This document shows, one piece after another, positions 14,819 to 23,372 of a stretch of 64,000 nt of DNA. The notes under the pieces are model-generated. The model made no database searches. It was not told the DNA's origin and saw only the letters and a list, made by a program, of their open reading frames with translations. Location: assembly GCF_000422625.1 (NCBI RefSeq), contig NZ_KE383895.1:4810-68809 (forward strand), written 5' to 3'. The position numbers and the translations under genes are program-made. How positions within the stretch are numbered: the stretch's first letter is position 1; each line of letters begins with the position of its first letter. The stretch comes from Adlercreutzia mucosicola DSM 19490 (GTDB taxonomy: Bacteria > Actinomycetota > Coriobacteriia > Coriobacteriales > Eggerthellaceae).

Positions 14819-17596
14819 CTACAGCGCTCCTACCACTTCGAGAGCTGTTTTCAGCACGTCATGGGCGGCCGCCGCACCCGAGCCCGACTCGGCGCGCTCG
14901 AGGTTGATGGCCACGACGACCTTCGGATCTTCGGCCGGGGCCATGCCCACAAACCAGCTGTCCGTGTCGCCGTCGCCTCTCTCCGACGTACCCGTCTTGC
15001 CGGCCACCTTCACACCCTCGATGGCGGCCCGGGTGCCTGTGCCTTCGGTTACCACACCCTCCAAGACGGTCATCACCCTGGCGGCGGTTTCCTTGTCGAT
15101 CGCCTGCTTCAGCTTCACCGGCGCGGCTGAGAAGCTGCGCTCGCCATTGGCGTTGTATACGCCGTCCACCAGGTAGGGCTGCATGAGCACGCCCTCGTTG
15201 GCGATGGCCGAGCCCACCATGCACATCTCGAGCACCGTGGCCTGGGGGCCGGCGGGGCTCTCGTGCTCGCCCACGGGCTCGCCGCAGGCGGCCCAGGCCG
15301 TCTCCCATTCGGTCATCTCGTCGGGGTCGGGCATGAGCGACATGGCTAGGGGCAGGTCGAATTTGATGGTCTCGTTGAAACCGAAGTTCATGGCCATCTG
15401 CACCAGCAGATCAGCACCGATCTGCACGCCCACCTGGCCGAACACCGTGTTCGACGAGTACCAGGTGGCCTGCTCCAGCGTGATGCGGCCGTAGTCGCGC
15501 TTCTTCACGTTGGTCACGGGCGCGTTGCCGATCTCCATCTCGCCGGGGGCGTCGTATTCCGTGGTGGGCGTGGCCACGCCGTCCTGCAGGGCGGCGGCCA
15601 GCGACACCATCTTGAAGGTGGAGCCGGGCGCGTAGAGCGCCTGAGTCGCACGGTTGTACAGCTCGGAAGAGTTCGAATCAGCGCTCTGGCTGAGCAGCGC
15701 CTCGTAGTCGGCAGCGTTGAAGGTGGGCGACGAGGCCATGCCCAGCACCGCTCCGGTCTCGGGATCCATCACCACACAGGCGCCCACCTGGCCTTCCAAA
15801 GCCGCCTGGGCCGATTCCTGGATGCGCGAGTCGATGGACAGCGTGACGTCGTTGCCCTTGGTCTGGATGCCCGCCAGGGAATTCACCACGTCGGTAAAGC
15901 TGGCGAAGTTCTGCTGGCCGCGCAGGGTGTCGTTGTAGGCCGCCTCGATGCCGGCGGTGCCGAACTTCTGCGACGAGTAGCCCACGATGTGGGCCGCCAA
16001 GGTGCCCGCAGGGTATTCGCGCTTATAGGTGCCGTCGTCCTGGCGCACCGACCGGGCCAGCACCACGCCGTCCTCGGTGGATATCGTGCCCCGCTCCATC
16101 TTCGCCTCGCGGGCGATAGTGTGGTTGTTGCTGGGCATGTTCTGATATTCCGGCGCCTTGATGATCATGATGTACGTAAGGTTCGCCACCAGCACGGCGA
16201 ACAGCAGCGAGTACATCAGCATGGCACCCGTCAGGCGCTTGCCCAGAGCCACACGGCCCAGCACCGAATCGGCACCGTGGACGCCGATAGCGCCCGTACG
16301 CTGGATTTCCGAGTCAACGCCCGTGCCCTCGTCGCCGCAGCGCAGCAGAAAGCCCACGATCATGAAGCTGGCAATAAGCGACGAGCCGCCCTGGCTGACG
16401 AAGGGCAGGGTAATACCCGTCAGGGGAATGAGCCGGGTAACGCCGCCCACGATAATGAAGGCCTGCAGCACGATGATCGAGGTGAGGCCCACCGCCGTGA
16501 ACGAGCTGACATCGCTTTTCGCGCGCGCCGCCGTGACGACGCCGCGGATAGCGAAGCACAGGTACAGCAGCAGCACGCCGGCCGCGCCCATCAGGCCCGT
16601 CTCTTCGGCGATAACGGGGAAGATGAAGTCGCTCTCGGCAACGGGAATGCCGCCCGCATCCACCGGGCCGCCGCCCATGCCGCGACCGATGCCCGTGCCG
16701 AACAGATCGCCGTCGGCCAGCGAGAACAGCGACTGCACTAGCTGGAAGCCGCCCCCCTGGGCCGCCGCGAAGGGATCGAGCCAGATGCTGACGCGGGTGC
16801 GAACGTGCCCCATCATGCCATAGAGCGCCACCGCGGCGATGGCCGCCAGGGCGATGGACACCACCAGGTACATCTTCTTCCCGGTGGCCACGTACAGCAT
16901 GATCACGAACACACTGAACAGCACCAGGGCCAGGCCCAGGTCCTTCTCCAGCACCACGACGACGAAGGCCAGGGCCCACATAATAATGAGGGGCAGCAGC
17001 GTGGGCAGGCTGGGCAGATGCACCGGGCCCACCTTCCACGTGAACACCGACAGCATCTCGCGATTAGCCGCCAGATAAGCCGCGATGAAGAACACGATGA
17101 GGATCTTCGCCAGCTCGCCGGGCTGGAACTTGAACGAGCCGACCTGCAGCCACAGCTGACCGCCGCCGGACTCGTAGCCGATGATCGGCAGCATAGGCGA
17201 CAGCAGCAGCAGAATGCCGGCGATCATGAGGGTGTACTTGTAGTTGGCCAGCTTGTCCAGGTTGCGCACGAAGGCCAGCACCAGGATCATGACCACAATG
17301 CCCGCGAACAGCCACATCACCTGGCGCACGGCCAGGTCCGGCACGATACGGGTCACAAAGGCGATGCCTATGCCCGACAAGGCGAAAGCGATGGGCAGGA
17401 TGGCCGGGTCGGCTGCCGGGGCCAGCTTGCGCACCGCCAGATGGGCCACCACAAACGCCCCGAAGATGCCCAGGGGCACGCCGAGGGTGTTGACGGACAG
17501 CTCTTGGCCACCGGTCACCACCATCATCGAGAACAGGACGATGACGATGGGCGACGCGATGATCAGCAGCAGAAGTTCTATGTTGCGCCGGCTCAT
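14819..17596 (-). CDS. rodA-pbpA: Natural fusion of RodA/FtsW-type glycosyltransferase and penicillin-binding transpeptidase
   Basis: One open frame of 925 residues. Residues 1 to about 440 are a multi-span SEDS polymerase (WLQVGSFKFQPGELAKILIV, DLGLALVLFSVF, GGSSLIASFMIVG are family hallmarks). A linker and an extra membrane helix (GAMLMYSLLFAVLVANLTYI) lead into a class B PBP. Active-site motifs are SxxK at Ser659-Lys662 (PGSTFKM), SxN at Ser714 (SSNTV) and KTG at Lys867 (GKTGTSER). In other Actinobacteria rodA and pbpA are separate neighbouring genes; here no stop or frameshift separates them. GAGGTGATC precedes the ATG, 7 bp after the phosphatase stop. It would polymerise and cross-link peptidoglycan in one chain. 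Confidence 0.95.
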   Translation of the reverse strand: MSRRNIELLLLIIASPIVIVLFSMMVVTGGQELSVNTLGVPLGIFGAFVVAHLAVRKLAPAADPAILPIAFALSGIGIAFVTRIVPDLAVRQVMWLFAGIVVMILVLAFVRNLDKLANYKYTLMIAGILLLLSPMLPIIGYESGGGQLWLQVGSFKFQPGELAKILIVFFIAAYLAANREMLSVFTWKVGPVHLPSLPTLLPLIIMWALAFVVVVLEKDLGLALVLFSVFVIMLYVATGKKMYLVVSIALAAIAAVALYGMMGHVRTRVSIWLDPFAAAQGGGFQLVQSLFSLADGDLFGTGIGRGMGGGPVDAGGIPVAESDFIFPVIAEETGLMGAAGVLLLYLCFAIRGVVTAARAKSDVSSFTAVGLTSIIVLQAFIIVGGVTRLIPLTGITLPFVSQGGSSLIASFMIVGFLLRCGDEGTGVDSEIQRTGAIGVHGADSVLGRVALGKRLTGAMLMYSLLFAVLVANLTYIMIIKAPEYQNMPSNNHTIAREAKMERGTISTEDGVVLARSVRQDDGTYKREYPAGTLAAHIVGYSSQKFGTAGIEAAYNDTLRGQQNFASFTDVVNSLAGIQTKGNDVTLSIDSRIQESAQAALEGQVGACVVMDPETGAVLGMASSPTFNAADYEALLSQSADSNSSELYNRATQALYAPGSTFKMVSLAAALQDGVATPTTEYDAPGEMEIGNAPVTNVKKRDYGRITLEQATWYSSNTVFGQVGVQIGADLLVQMAMNFGFNETIKFDLPLAMSLMPDPDEMTEWETAWAACGEPVGEHESPAGPQATVLEMCMVGSAIANEGVLMQPYLVDGVYNANGERSFSAAPVKLKQAIDKETAARVMTVLEGVVTEGTGTRAAIEGVKVAGKTGTSERGDGDTDSWFVGMAPAEDPKVVVAINLERAESGSGAAAAHDVLKTALEVVGAL

Positions 17597-17603
17597 CGGA
17601 TGA

Positions 17604-18800
17604 TCACCTCGCGGCTCCCGGGGCCGAGGCGCCGGCGGGGTCGCGATCGGAGCCGGCATCCGGCTCGCCGGCGGCCGAGCTGGCAGCAGCCACATCGGCT
17701 GCGGCGTCGGCATCGGCCTTGGCGCGGTCGGCGATTTCGGCCTCGTATTCCTTCACGAGGCGCTCGGCGGCATCCACGCTGTCCACCTTGATAACCTCTT
17801 CGCGCAGGCGATTGGCCGTGCCCGGCTGCAAATCATCGACGGCCACATCGGTGGCGCGAACCAGCTTGTGGGCGGAAAAGCCGAACAGCTCTCCGGGAAC
17901 GCCCTGGTAGATGGCCACCTTCCCGTTTTCCTCCACCAGATAGGCCGAGTTGTTGGCCAGATAGTTGAAACCGTAGGCGCATACCGCCAGCACGCCCACC
18001 AACAGCACGCCCAGCATGATAGCGGTGGCGCGGGCGCGGCGGGTCATCTTGCGGCGGTGCTGCTCGGCCAGGCCTGTCACGTCTACCACGATGACGGTCA
18101 CATTGTCGTAGCCGCCCAGGCCGATGGCCTCGTTCACCAACTGGGCCGCGCAACGCTGCGGGTCTTCGGCGTTGACGAGGATCTTCTCGATCTGGTTGTC
18201 CTCCAGCATAGTGGACAGGCCGTCGGAGCACAGCAGCAGGCGGTCGCCCGCTTCCACGTTGATCTCGAAGAGGTCGGGGCAAGTGCGGGGGTCGGAACCC
18301 AGAGCCCGCGTGATCACCGAGCGCTGGGGATGTACCCGCGCCTCGGCCTCGGTGATCTGGCCGGCCTCGATGAGATCGGCCACCAGAGAATGGTCGCGGG
18401 TCAGCTGCTGCAGCTTCCCACGATGCAGCAGGTAGGCGCGCGAGTCGCCCACCTGGGCGATTACCAGGCGGTCCTTCTCCAAAATCGCCGCCGTGGCCGT
18501 GCAGCCCATGCCGGCGCGGCCCACCCCTTCGCGAGCGGCCTTGATGATGGCCAGGTTCGCCTCTTCCACCGCCTGGCCCAGCGCGCTGGCATCGGCGTGC
18601 TTGGGGGCATTCTTCGCAATGACGTCCACGGCGATCTCCGAGGCCACCTCACCGGCAGCGTGACCGCCCATGCCGTCGCACACCGCGTACAGCGGCGGCA
18701 TCACGACCAGGGAATCTTCGTTATGCTTGCGCACACAGCCCACATCGGTGCGGCTGCCGAAAGCGGAGTTCGCCTTCTTGCGACCAGTCAGGCGCGCCAT
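17604..18800 (-). CDS. pstP: PP2C-family Ser/Thr protein phosphatase, membrane anchored
   Basis: The protein has 398 residues. Metal-binding motifs of PP2C are complete: RTDVGCVRKHNEDS, YAVCDGMGGHAAGE, IAQVGDSRAYLL, LLLCSDGLSTML and GGYDNVTVIVV. After residue about 255 a membrane helix (AIMLGVLLVGVLAVCAYGF) anchors it, and an Ala/Asp-rich tail lies outside. It opposes the PASTA kinase encoded in the same operon by dephosphorylating cell-wall and division substrates. It overlaps the fhaB stop by 1 nt and ends 7 bp before the rodA-pbpA start. Confidence 0.95.
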   Translation of the reverse strand: MARLTGRKKANSAFGSRTDVGCVRKHNEDSLVVMPPLYAVCDGMGGHAAGEVASEIAVDVIAKNAPKHADASALGQAVEEANLAIIKAAREGVGRAGMGCTATAAILEKDRLVIAQVGDSRAYLLHRGKLQQLTRDHSLVADLIEAGQITEAEARVHPQRSVITRALGSDPRTCPDLFEINVEAGDRLLLCSDGLSTMLEDNQIEKILVNAEDPQRCAAQLVNEAIGLGGYDNVTVIVVDVTGLAEQHRRKMTRRARATAIMLGVLLVGVLAVCAYGFNYLANNSAYLVEENGKVAIYQGVPGELFGFSAHKLVRATDVAVDDLQPGTANRLREEVIKVDSVDAAERLVKEYEAEIADRAKADADAAADVAAASSAAGEPDAGSDRDPAGASAPGAAR

Positions 18801-19213
18801 TACTGGTTCCTCACACGAATATCGACGTCGCCGATGGTGACCACATCCTTATTGCGCAGGGCCACTGGTTCGTGCACGGGACGACCGTTCACCGCCGTGC
18901 CGTTCTTCGAGCCCAAGTCTTCTACGAACAGGTTCTGCCCCATCAGCTGGAACCGCGCGTGGCGGCCCGACACGTAGCCGGCGCCGATCACGATGTCGGC
19001 ACCCGGCGCGCGGCCCACGATCACGGGGCCATGCACCGCGATGGACACGCCGCGCAGCTCCTTGGGGCCGCGCTCCACCGATACGGTCCAGGCGCGCTCC
19101 TTCTTGCGCGAGCCCTTCACCATACCGATGCCCGTGCGCATGATGGCGAACAGGAACAGATAGAGCAGCGCCACAAACAGCAGGCGCGCTATTAACAGTA
19201 CGAGATCGATCAC
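18800..19213 (-). CDS. fhaB: FHA-domain protein with N-terminal membrane helix (FhaB-like)
   Basis: The protein has 137 residues. It begins with a membrane helix (LVLLIARLLFVALLYLFLFA). The FHA fold follows, with the phosphothreonine-binding pattern VIVGRAPGADIVI, YVSGRHARF and EDLGSKNGTAVNG. FhaB/FipA proteins read phosphothreonine marks made by PknB and bridge to division or wall enzymes. It shares its last base with the phosphatase start region, so translation is coupled. Confidence 0.93.
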   Translation of the reverse strand: MIDLVLLIARLLFVALLYLFLFAIMRTGIGMVKGSRKKERAWTVSVERGPKELRGVSIAVHGPVIVGRAPGADIVIGAGYVSGRHARFQLMGQNLFVEDLGSKNGTAVNGRPVHEPVALRNKDVVTIGDVDIRVRNQ

Positions 19214-19249
19214 CCGATGGCCTCCTTGGCTCGTGCTGGCGCGGGCCGG

Positions 19250-20116
19250 CTAGATGAGCTGGAATTCGAGGTTGGTGGTGCCCACGATGATGCGATCGGC
19301 GTCCTGCAGCGCCGTGGACTTGATCTGGCGGCCGTTCACGAACGTGCCGTTCGTGGAGCCCAGGTCGGTGAGAATCCACGCGCCCGATTCGTCCTGGCGG
19401 ATTTCCGCATGGACGCGCGACACGTTGATGTCGGGAATGACAATGTCGTTCTTCGACTCGCGCCCGATGGTCTCGGCGTCGCCGGGTAGCGTGAAGGCGC
19501 GATCGTTGGTGATGTCATAGATGTAGGCCTGGCGCCCCTCGGTGTCCTCGGGAACGAAGTCGTAGTCGTCGGCCATCTGGTTGAAGTTCATGGTCTGAGG
19601 CTTGGGAGCCGGCGCCGGAGCGGGCGCTGGCTGGTAGCCGGCCTGGTAGCCGGCGGGCGCGGCGGCGCGGCCCATGGCGCCCTGGCCCTGGGGACGCAGG
19701 ATACCGTAACGAGCGTATTCTTCCTGGCGCAGCTGCTCGACCAGGGGGGAGGCCACCATCTCGGCAATGACGTCGAACTTGCCATGGCGCAGATCGTCAT
19801 CCACGATGAAGCGCACAAGGGGCTGACCGTCCATGACGAGACCCTGCTCGGCGGCCTTGGCGGACAGGTAGGTCTCGGTCTCGCCGGCCAACGTGGGATA
19901 GTAGCCCAGCAGACGGCGATCGTCGTCGGCGTTCACGAGCACGGTGTACAGGGTGGGAGCATACTGCTTGCCTGCGCCGACCATCTTCTCGCGGCGCATC
20001 TGCTTCTCGGCCTTCTTGGCAATCTGCACGGGAGACAGCGGGGCCGCGCCCATGCGGTCGGCGGCACCTTCCACGGTGTCTTCCATTTTGCCTTCGAACC
20101 TTGAGAGGAGTCCCAT
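19250..20116 (-). CDS. fhaA: FhaA-like protein: DUF3662 domain plus C-terminal FHA domain
   Basis: The protein has 288 residues. Residues 1-140 match the FhaA N-terminal domain (MGLLSRFEGKMEDTVEGAAD). A Pro/Ala linker follows, then an FHA domain with TIGRESKNDIVIPD, VSRVHAEI and DLGSTNGTFVNG. It is the first gene of the operon; AAGGAG precedes its ATG. In mycobacteria FhaA binds the phosphorylated pseudokinase domain of MviN and restrains lipid II export; no mviN lies in the window. Confidence 0.94.
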   Translation of the reverse strand: MGLLSRFEGKMEDTVEGAADRMGAAPLSPVQIAKKAEKQMRREKMVGAGKQYAPTLYTVLVNADDDRRLLGYYPTLAGETETYLSAKAAEQGLVMDGQPLVRFIVDDDLRHGKFDVIAEMVASPLVEQLRQEEYARYGILRPQGQGAMGRAAAPAGYQAGYQPAPAPAPAPKPQTMNFNQMADDYDFVPEDTEGRQAYIYDITNDRAFTLPGDAETIGRESKNDIVIPDINVSRVHAEIRQDESGAWILTDLGSTNGTFVNGRQIKSTALQDADRIIVGTTNLEFQLI

Positions 20117-20348
20117 GCGCTTCTCCTTGTATCTACCATGTTTAAGCTGCGACTAAATGCACATCGGAATATTTTGCCATAAACCATTGGTCACGGGGTC
20201 AACAAGCCTCCAACCTTACGCAATCGTCACAGGGAACTGGAGCATGGGAGCCTGAAGAGAGCGATGTATGCCAAGAAGCTCGCAAGAGGCGCCGACAAGA
20301 CGTCAGGGAAAACCCCTCCCACCCCCGGCTGCTGCGAAAAACGACCGG

Positions 20349-20462
20349 AATGACGTTTGGGCGAGGGTGCGATCCTTTCGAAGGCTGAAAATCGCTTGTT
20401 TTGCGTTGGTTTTGGGCTCAAATGGTTGAATTATGCTGACGAGCCCTCGCCCAAACGTCATT
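20349..20462. repeat. Perfect 19-bp inverted repeat flanking a 76-bp spacer
   Basis: AATGACGTTTGGGCGAGGG (20349-20367) recurs as its exact reverse complement at 20444-20462. The AT-richer centre resembles the spacer at about 25000-25050. The right arm overlaps the expected -35 region of nrdG. It may be a miniature mobile element or an operator. Confidence 0.8.
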
Positions 20463-20484
20463 TTGGTCTCTCGGGTGCTAGAAT
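20455..20484 (+). promoter_or_regulatory. Possible leaderless promoter of nrdG
   Basis: TAGAAT (20479-20484) is a good -10 box and ends 7 bp before the ATG at 20492, so transcription would begin at or next to the start codon. No Shine-Dalgarno is present. The -35 is weak (ACGTCA, 20455-20460) and lies inside the inverted-repeat arm. Confidence 0.4.
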
Positions 20485-20491
20485 CTCCGCC

Positions 20492-21148
20492 ATGAACAAG
20501 ACTGTGCCGCGCGTGGGGGACGCCGAAATCCCCGCTCCTACCCATATTTCCCTCTACGGAACCGTGCCCGACTCCATTGTGGACGGGCCGGGCCTTCGCT
20601 ATGCCGTGTTCGTGCAGGGATGCACACACAACTGCCCGGGGTGCCACAATCCCGAGAGCCAGCCTGTCGAGGGCGGCACCATAACGGCGCTAGACGACCT
20701 GTTGGCCGATATCGAGGCAAATGGCCTTGTGCACGACGTCACGCTTTCGGGCGGCGAACCTTTCGAGCAGCCAGCAGCCTGCGCGATCCTAGCGCGCACA
20801 TTGAAGGAACGCGGCTACGGCGTCTGGAGCTATTCCGGATACCTGTACGACGACCTATCGAAACGAGCCACCACCGCCCGTGAAGAATGGAAGCGCCGAA
20901 GAGATGCGGGGGCGACGGGTGCCGCGGCCTTCGCCGATCTGGTCGACGACCTGGCTGTGGGAGAGTTGCTCGACTCCATCGACGTGCTGGTGGACGGCCC
21001 CTTCGTGGAAGCCCGCAAATCGCTGGAACTGAAATGGTGCGGCTCTTCCAACCAGCGCCTCGTCGATGTTGCTGCCACCCGCGCCGCTGGCAAAGTGATG
21101 CTGTGGCACCCCACCTCTTTCGACCTGGAGAAACCCTCCAACTGGTAG
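20492..21148 (+). CDS. nrdG: Anaerobic ribonucleotide reductase activating protein (radical SAM)
   Basis: The protein has 218 residues. The radical SAM cluster motif is CTHNCPGC (Cys44, Cys48, Cys51), followed by the NrdG-typical HNPESQP and LSGGEPFEQP. It makes the glycyl radical on NrdD. Unusually, nrdD is 17 kb away and on the other strand. About 40 residues (KRATTAREEWKRRRDAGATG region) form an insert before the usual DVLVDGPF motif. The last 15 residues and the stop codon lie within a 60-bp sequence repeated at 24833-24892, so the C-terminus has been replaced or extended by a repeat. Confidence 0.92.
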   Translation: MNKTVPRVGDAEIPAPTHISLYGTVPDSIVDGPGLRYAVFVQGCTHNCPGCHNPESQPVEGGTITALDDLLADIEANGLVHDVTLSGGEPFEQPAACAILARTLKERGYGVWSYSGYLYDDLSKRATTAREEWKRRRDAGATGAAAFADLVDDLAVGELLDSIDVLVDGPFVEARKSLELKWCGSSNQRLVDVAATRAAGKVMLWHPTSFDLEKPSNW

Positions 21149-21160
21149 CAAACACGACCC
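21101..21160. repeat. 60-bp dispersed repeat, copy 1, overlapping the nrdG 3' end
   Basis: It is identical over 60 bp to 24833-24892, with weaker similarity for about 25 bp more. It contains a small hairpin (TGGAG / CTCCA). It supplies the last codons and the TAG stop of nrdG. Confidence 0.9.
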
Positions 21161-21248
21161 CAACCGCCATGCCGCGCGGCCAGCGCCGGGAAAGGTGAGG
21201 GCAAATCGCGCGCGGCCTTTCGGTTCCATCGCCCCTCCCTCAACGGCA

Positions 21249-21284
21249 ACGACCTCGCCGCGGGGAGGGACGCGGCGAGGTCGT
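21249..21284 (+). terminator. Terminator between nrdG and the convergent flavin reductase gene
   Basis: ACGACCTCGCCGC (21249-21261) pairs with GCGGCGAGGTCGT (21272-21284) and is followed by CTTCTC on the plus strand. It probably stops transcription from both sides. Confidence 0.65.
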
Positions 21285-21376
21285 CTTCTCGAAATGAGCC
21301 CTTGCGGCAAAGGTTAGGCGCAAAACACCCGTACCCCGCCCCGCTCAAAACGCGGCAGGCTCCGAAACAGCAGTCC

Positions 21377-23146
21377 TTACAGCTGGGCCAAATCGCGGCC
21401 GAGCAGGTAAGAGAGCGTGCCGCAAACAGCGCCCAGGTTCTGACCCGGCATGACGAAGTTGTAGGTGTTAGCGTAGAAGTCGCCCGTCATGATGCCCGTG
21501 CAATACAGACCTTCGATGGGAGTATCGTCAGCCGCGCAAACCTGCATCTTTTCATTGGTGCGCAAGCCGCCGCACACCGTCAGGAAGGTGGCGCCCACGG
21601 TCTTCGTAGCATAGAACGGCGGCGTGGAGATGGGGTACAGGATGGACGGATCCACGAAGTATTCCTCATCCAGATGGTTTTCGGCGTACTGGTTGTAGCG
21701 TTCGATGGTCTTCAGGGCCTGCTCCTTGTCGATGCCCTCCATCTGCTCCACAAGTTCCTCGATAGTATCGGCCTTGTAATACGTCGAGCCGTTACCGATG
21801 GAGTTGCTGCCTTCTTCCACACTCTTGTCCCACTTGGCGATCAGCTCTTCCGGCGACAGCGGCATGATGCCATTGGTGTACCCAACCGAACAGCCGAATT
21901 GCTCCCAAGAGTCGCGCGTATAGGCATAGGCCGTGTCCCATACGCCAAATGCAGTTTTCTCGGGCAGCTGCAGCACCGAAATGGCGCCATAGGAGAAGTT
22001 CGTGTTCTCGTTTTGGTAGCGCTCACCGTGGATGTCCATGTTCAGGCCCCAGAAGTTGGAAATCACATCGTGGGAGGGGCCGGCGCAGCCACCGTTGATC
22101 ATGGGCGGCACGGGGAAGGTCTTCTGCCATGCGGCGCCAACCCACAGGCCCATCTTGTGACCGTCGCCGGGCATAAGACCAGAGTAGCCCAGCTCCACGT
22201 CGTAATCCACGTCGCCCACCGTGAGCGTATCCCTGAAGTTCTCCCAAGCCCACGGGCTGTACTTGGCCATCATGTCGGGGTTTTTGGAGAAATCGCCCGT
22301 CGCCAGCACGACCGCCTTGTTGGCCACGTACTTCACGTAGGTGCCGTCTTCGCGCTGAGCCACCACGGCCGACACACGGCCGGTGTTGTTATCGTCTCGG
22401 ATCAGATACTGGCCGACGGTCTGATAATGAATCTCGCCACCGAAATCCTCGGTAAAGATGTCGGCGTAGGCCTGCGCCTCCAACGGCGCGCCAAACAGTG
22501 CCCCGAAGGGCTGATCCTCGTTCCAGAAATTGTGCGATGCGGGAGGCACCGTGAGCACCCCCGTTGGATCCGTGTAGCCCGGCTCAAGGCAGCAATGCAA
22601 GCCGCGCGCCTCCATATGGTCGATAGTCCAGTCGATAGACTCAGCCGAGTGATTGATCCAGCGCTCCCACTTCTTCTTGTCCATGAAGTACGAGCCTGCC
22701 GTCTGCTCCATCTTCACGACATGGGCAGCGGTCTCGGGAGTGTAATCGATACCGAACTCCTTCTGAATCTTAGACCCGATGGCATGGTTCGAGCCACCGC
22801 GGCTAATCGGCTTCGTGCTGGCAGAGAACACCACTACATCGGCACCTTTCTCGGCAGCCGATACCGCTGTGCACAGGCCCGCCATGCCCGCCCCCACGAT
22901 AACGATATCGTGAGTAATGGTCTCGGCGATGTCGTCGTCAGCGACCGGCTCGGGCGGGATCTCGAAGCTCCATTTGCGCTCTTGGTAGTTATCAGCGGTC
23001 AAAAGCTCTCCCTGGTCCTTAGCATCAGAGGAGCTTGCGCTGCCAGCCCCCTGAGCCGAGGCGCATCCCGCAAGCGCCGCACCCGATGCGGCCAGTGCGC
23101 TTGTTGCCAAAGCGCCTTTCAGAAAGTCACGACGATTCAGTTCCAT
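21377..23146 (-). CDS. Tat-exported FAD-dependent reductase (fumarate reductase flavoprotein family)
   Basis: The protein has 589 residues from the ATG at 23146, preceded by AGGAGG. The twin-arginine signal NRRDFLKGALATSAL and lipobox ALAGC predict an exported lipoprotein. The FAD fold opens with HDIVIVGAGMAGLCTAVSAA and closes with TPIEGLYCTGIMTGDFYANT. It closely resembles the enzyme at 4528 (shared SRGGSN and GLRTN/GLRTS blocks). It has no FMN-binding domain. The substrate is unknown. The divergent LuxR gene at 23373 is the likely regulator, a pairing common in this family. Confidence 0.9.
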   Translation of the reverse strand: MELNRRDFLKGALATSALAASGAALAGCASAQGAGSASSSDAKDQGELLTADNYQERKWSFEIPPEPVADDDIAETITHDIVIVGAGMAGLCTAVSAAEKGADVVVFSASTKPISRGGSNHAIGSKIQKEFGIDYTPETAAHVVKMEQTAGSYFMDKKKWERWINHSAESIDWTIDHMEARGLHCCLEPGYTDPTGVLTVPPASHNFWNEDQPFGALFGAPLEAQAYADIFTEDFGGEIHYQTVGQYLIRDDNNTGRVSAVVAQREDGTYVKYVANKAVVLATGDFSKNPDMMAKYSPWAWENFRDTLTVGDVDYDVELGYSGLMPGDGHKMGLWVGAAWQKTFPVPPMINGGCAGPSHDVISNFWGLNMDIHGERYQNENTNFSYGAISVLQLPEKTAFGVWDTAYAYTRDSWEQFGCSVGYTNGIMPLSPEELIAKWDKSVEEGSNSIGNGSTYYKADTIEELVEQMEGIDKEQALKTIERYNQYAENHLDEEYFVDPSILYPISTPPFYATKTVGATFLTVCGGLRTNEKMQVCAADDTPIEGLYCTGIMTGDFYANTYNFVMPGQNLGAVCGTLSYLLGRDLAQL

Positions 23147-23372
23147 GGTCCCTCCTATGATTGTCGTTGCCAGAAACATGACGCAAGCATGCCACGGCTC
23201 AAGGCTCTCTGCTTTCATCCGGATTCGGTGTTTTTGCCTTCAAGAGGGGTCACACATATTGGGTGAAAATGATGTTTTACCTGATCAAACTAAAGAGTAG
23301 CTGCGCGCTTTTTCTCAAACCGAAACGTGGGTTGGCCTACAATGATGCAGGGGCATTCCAGGGAGGGAAGCA

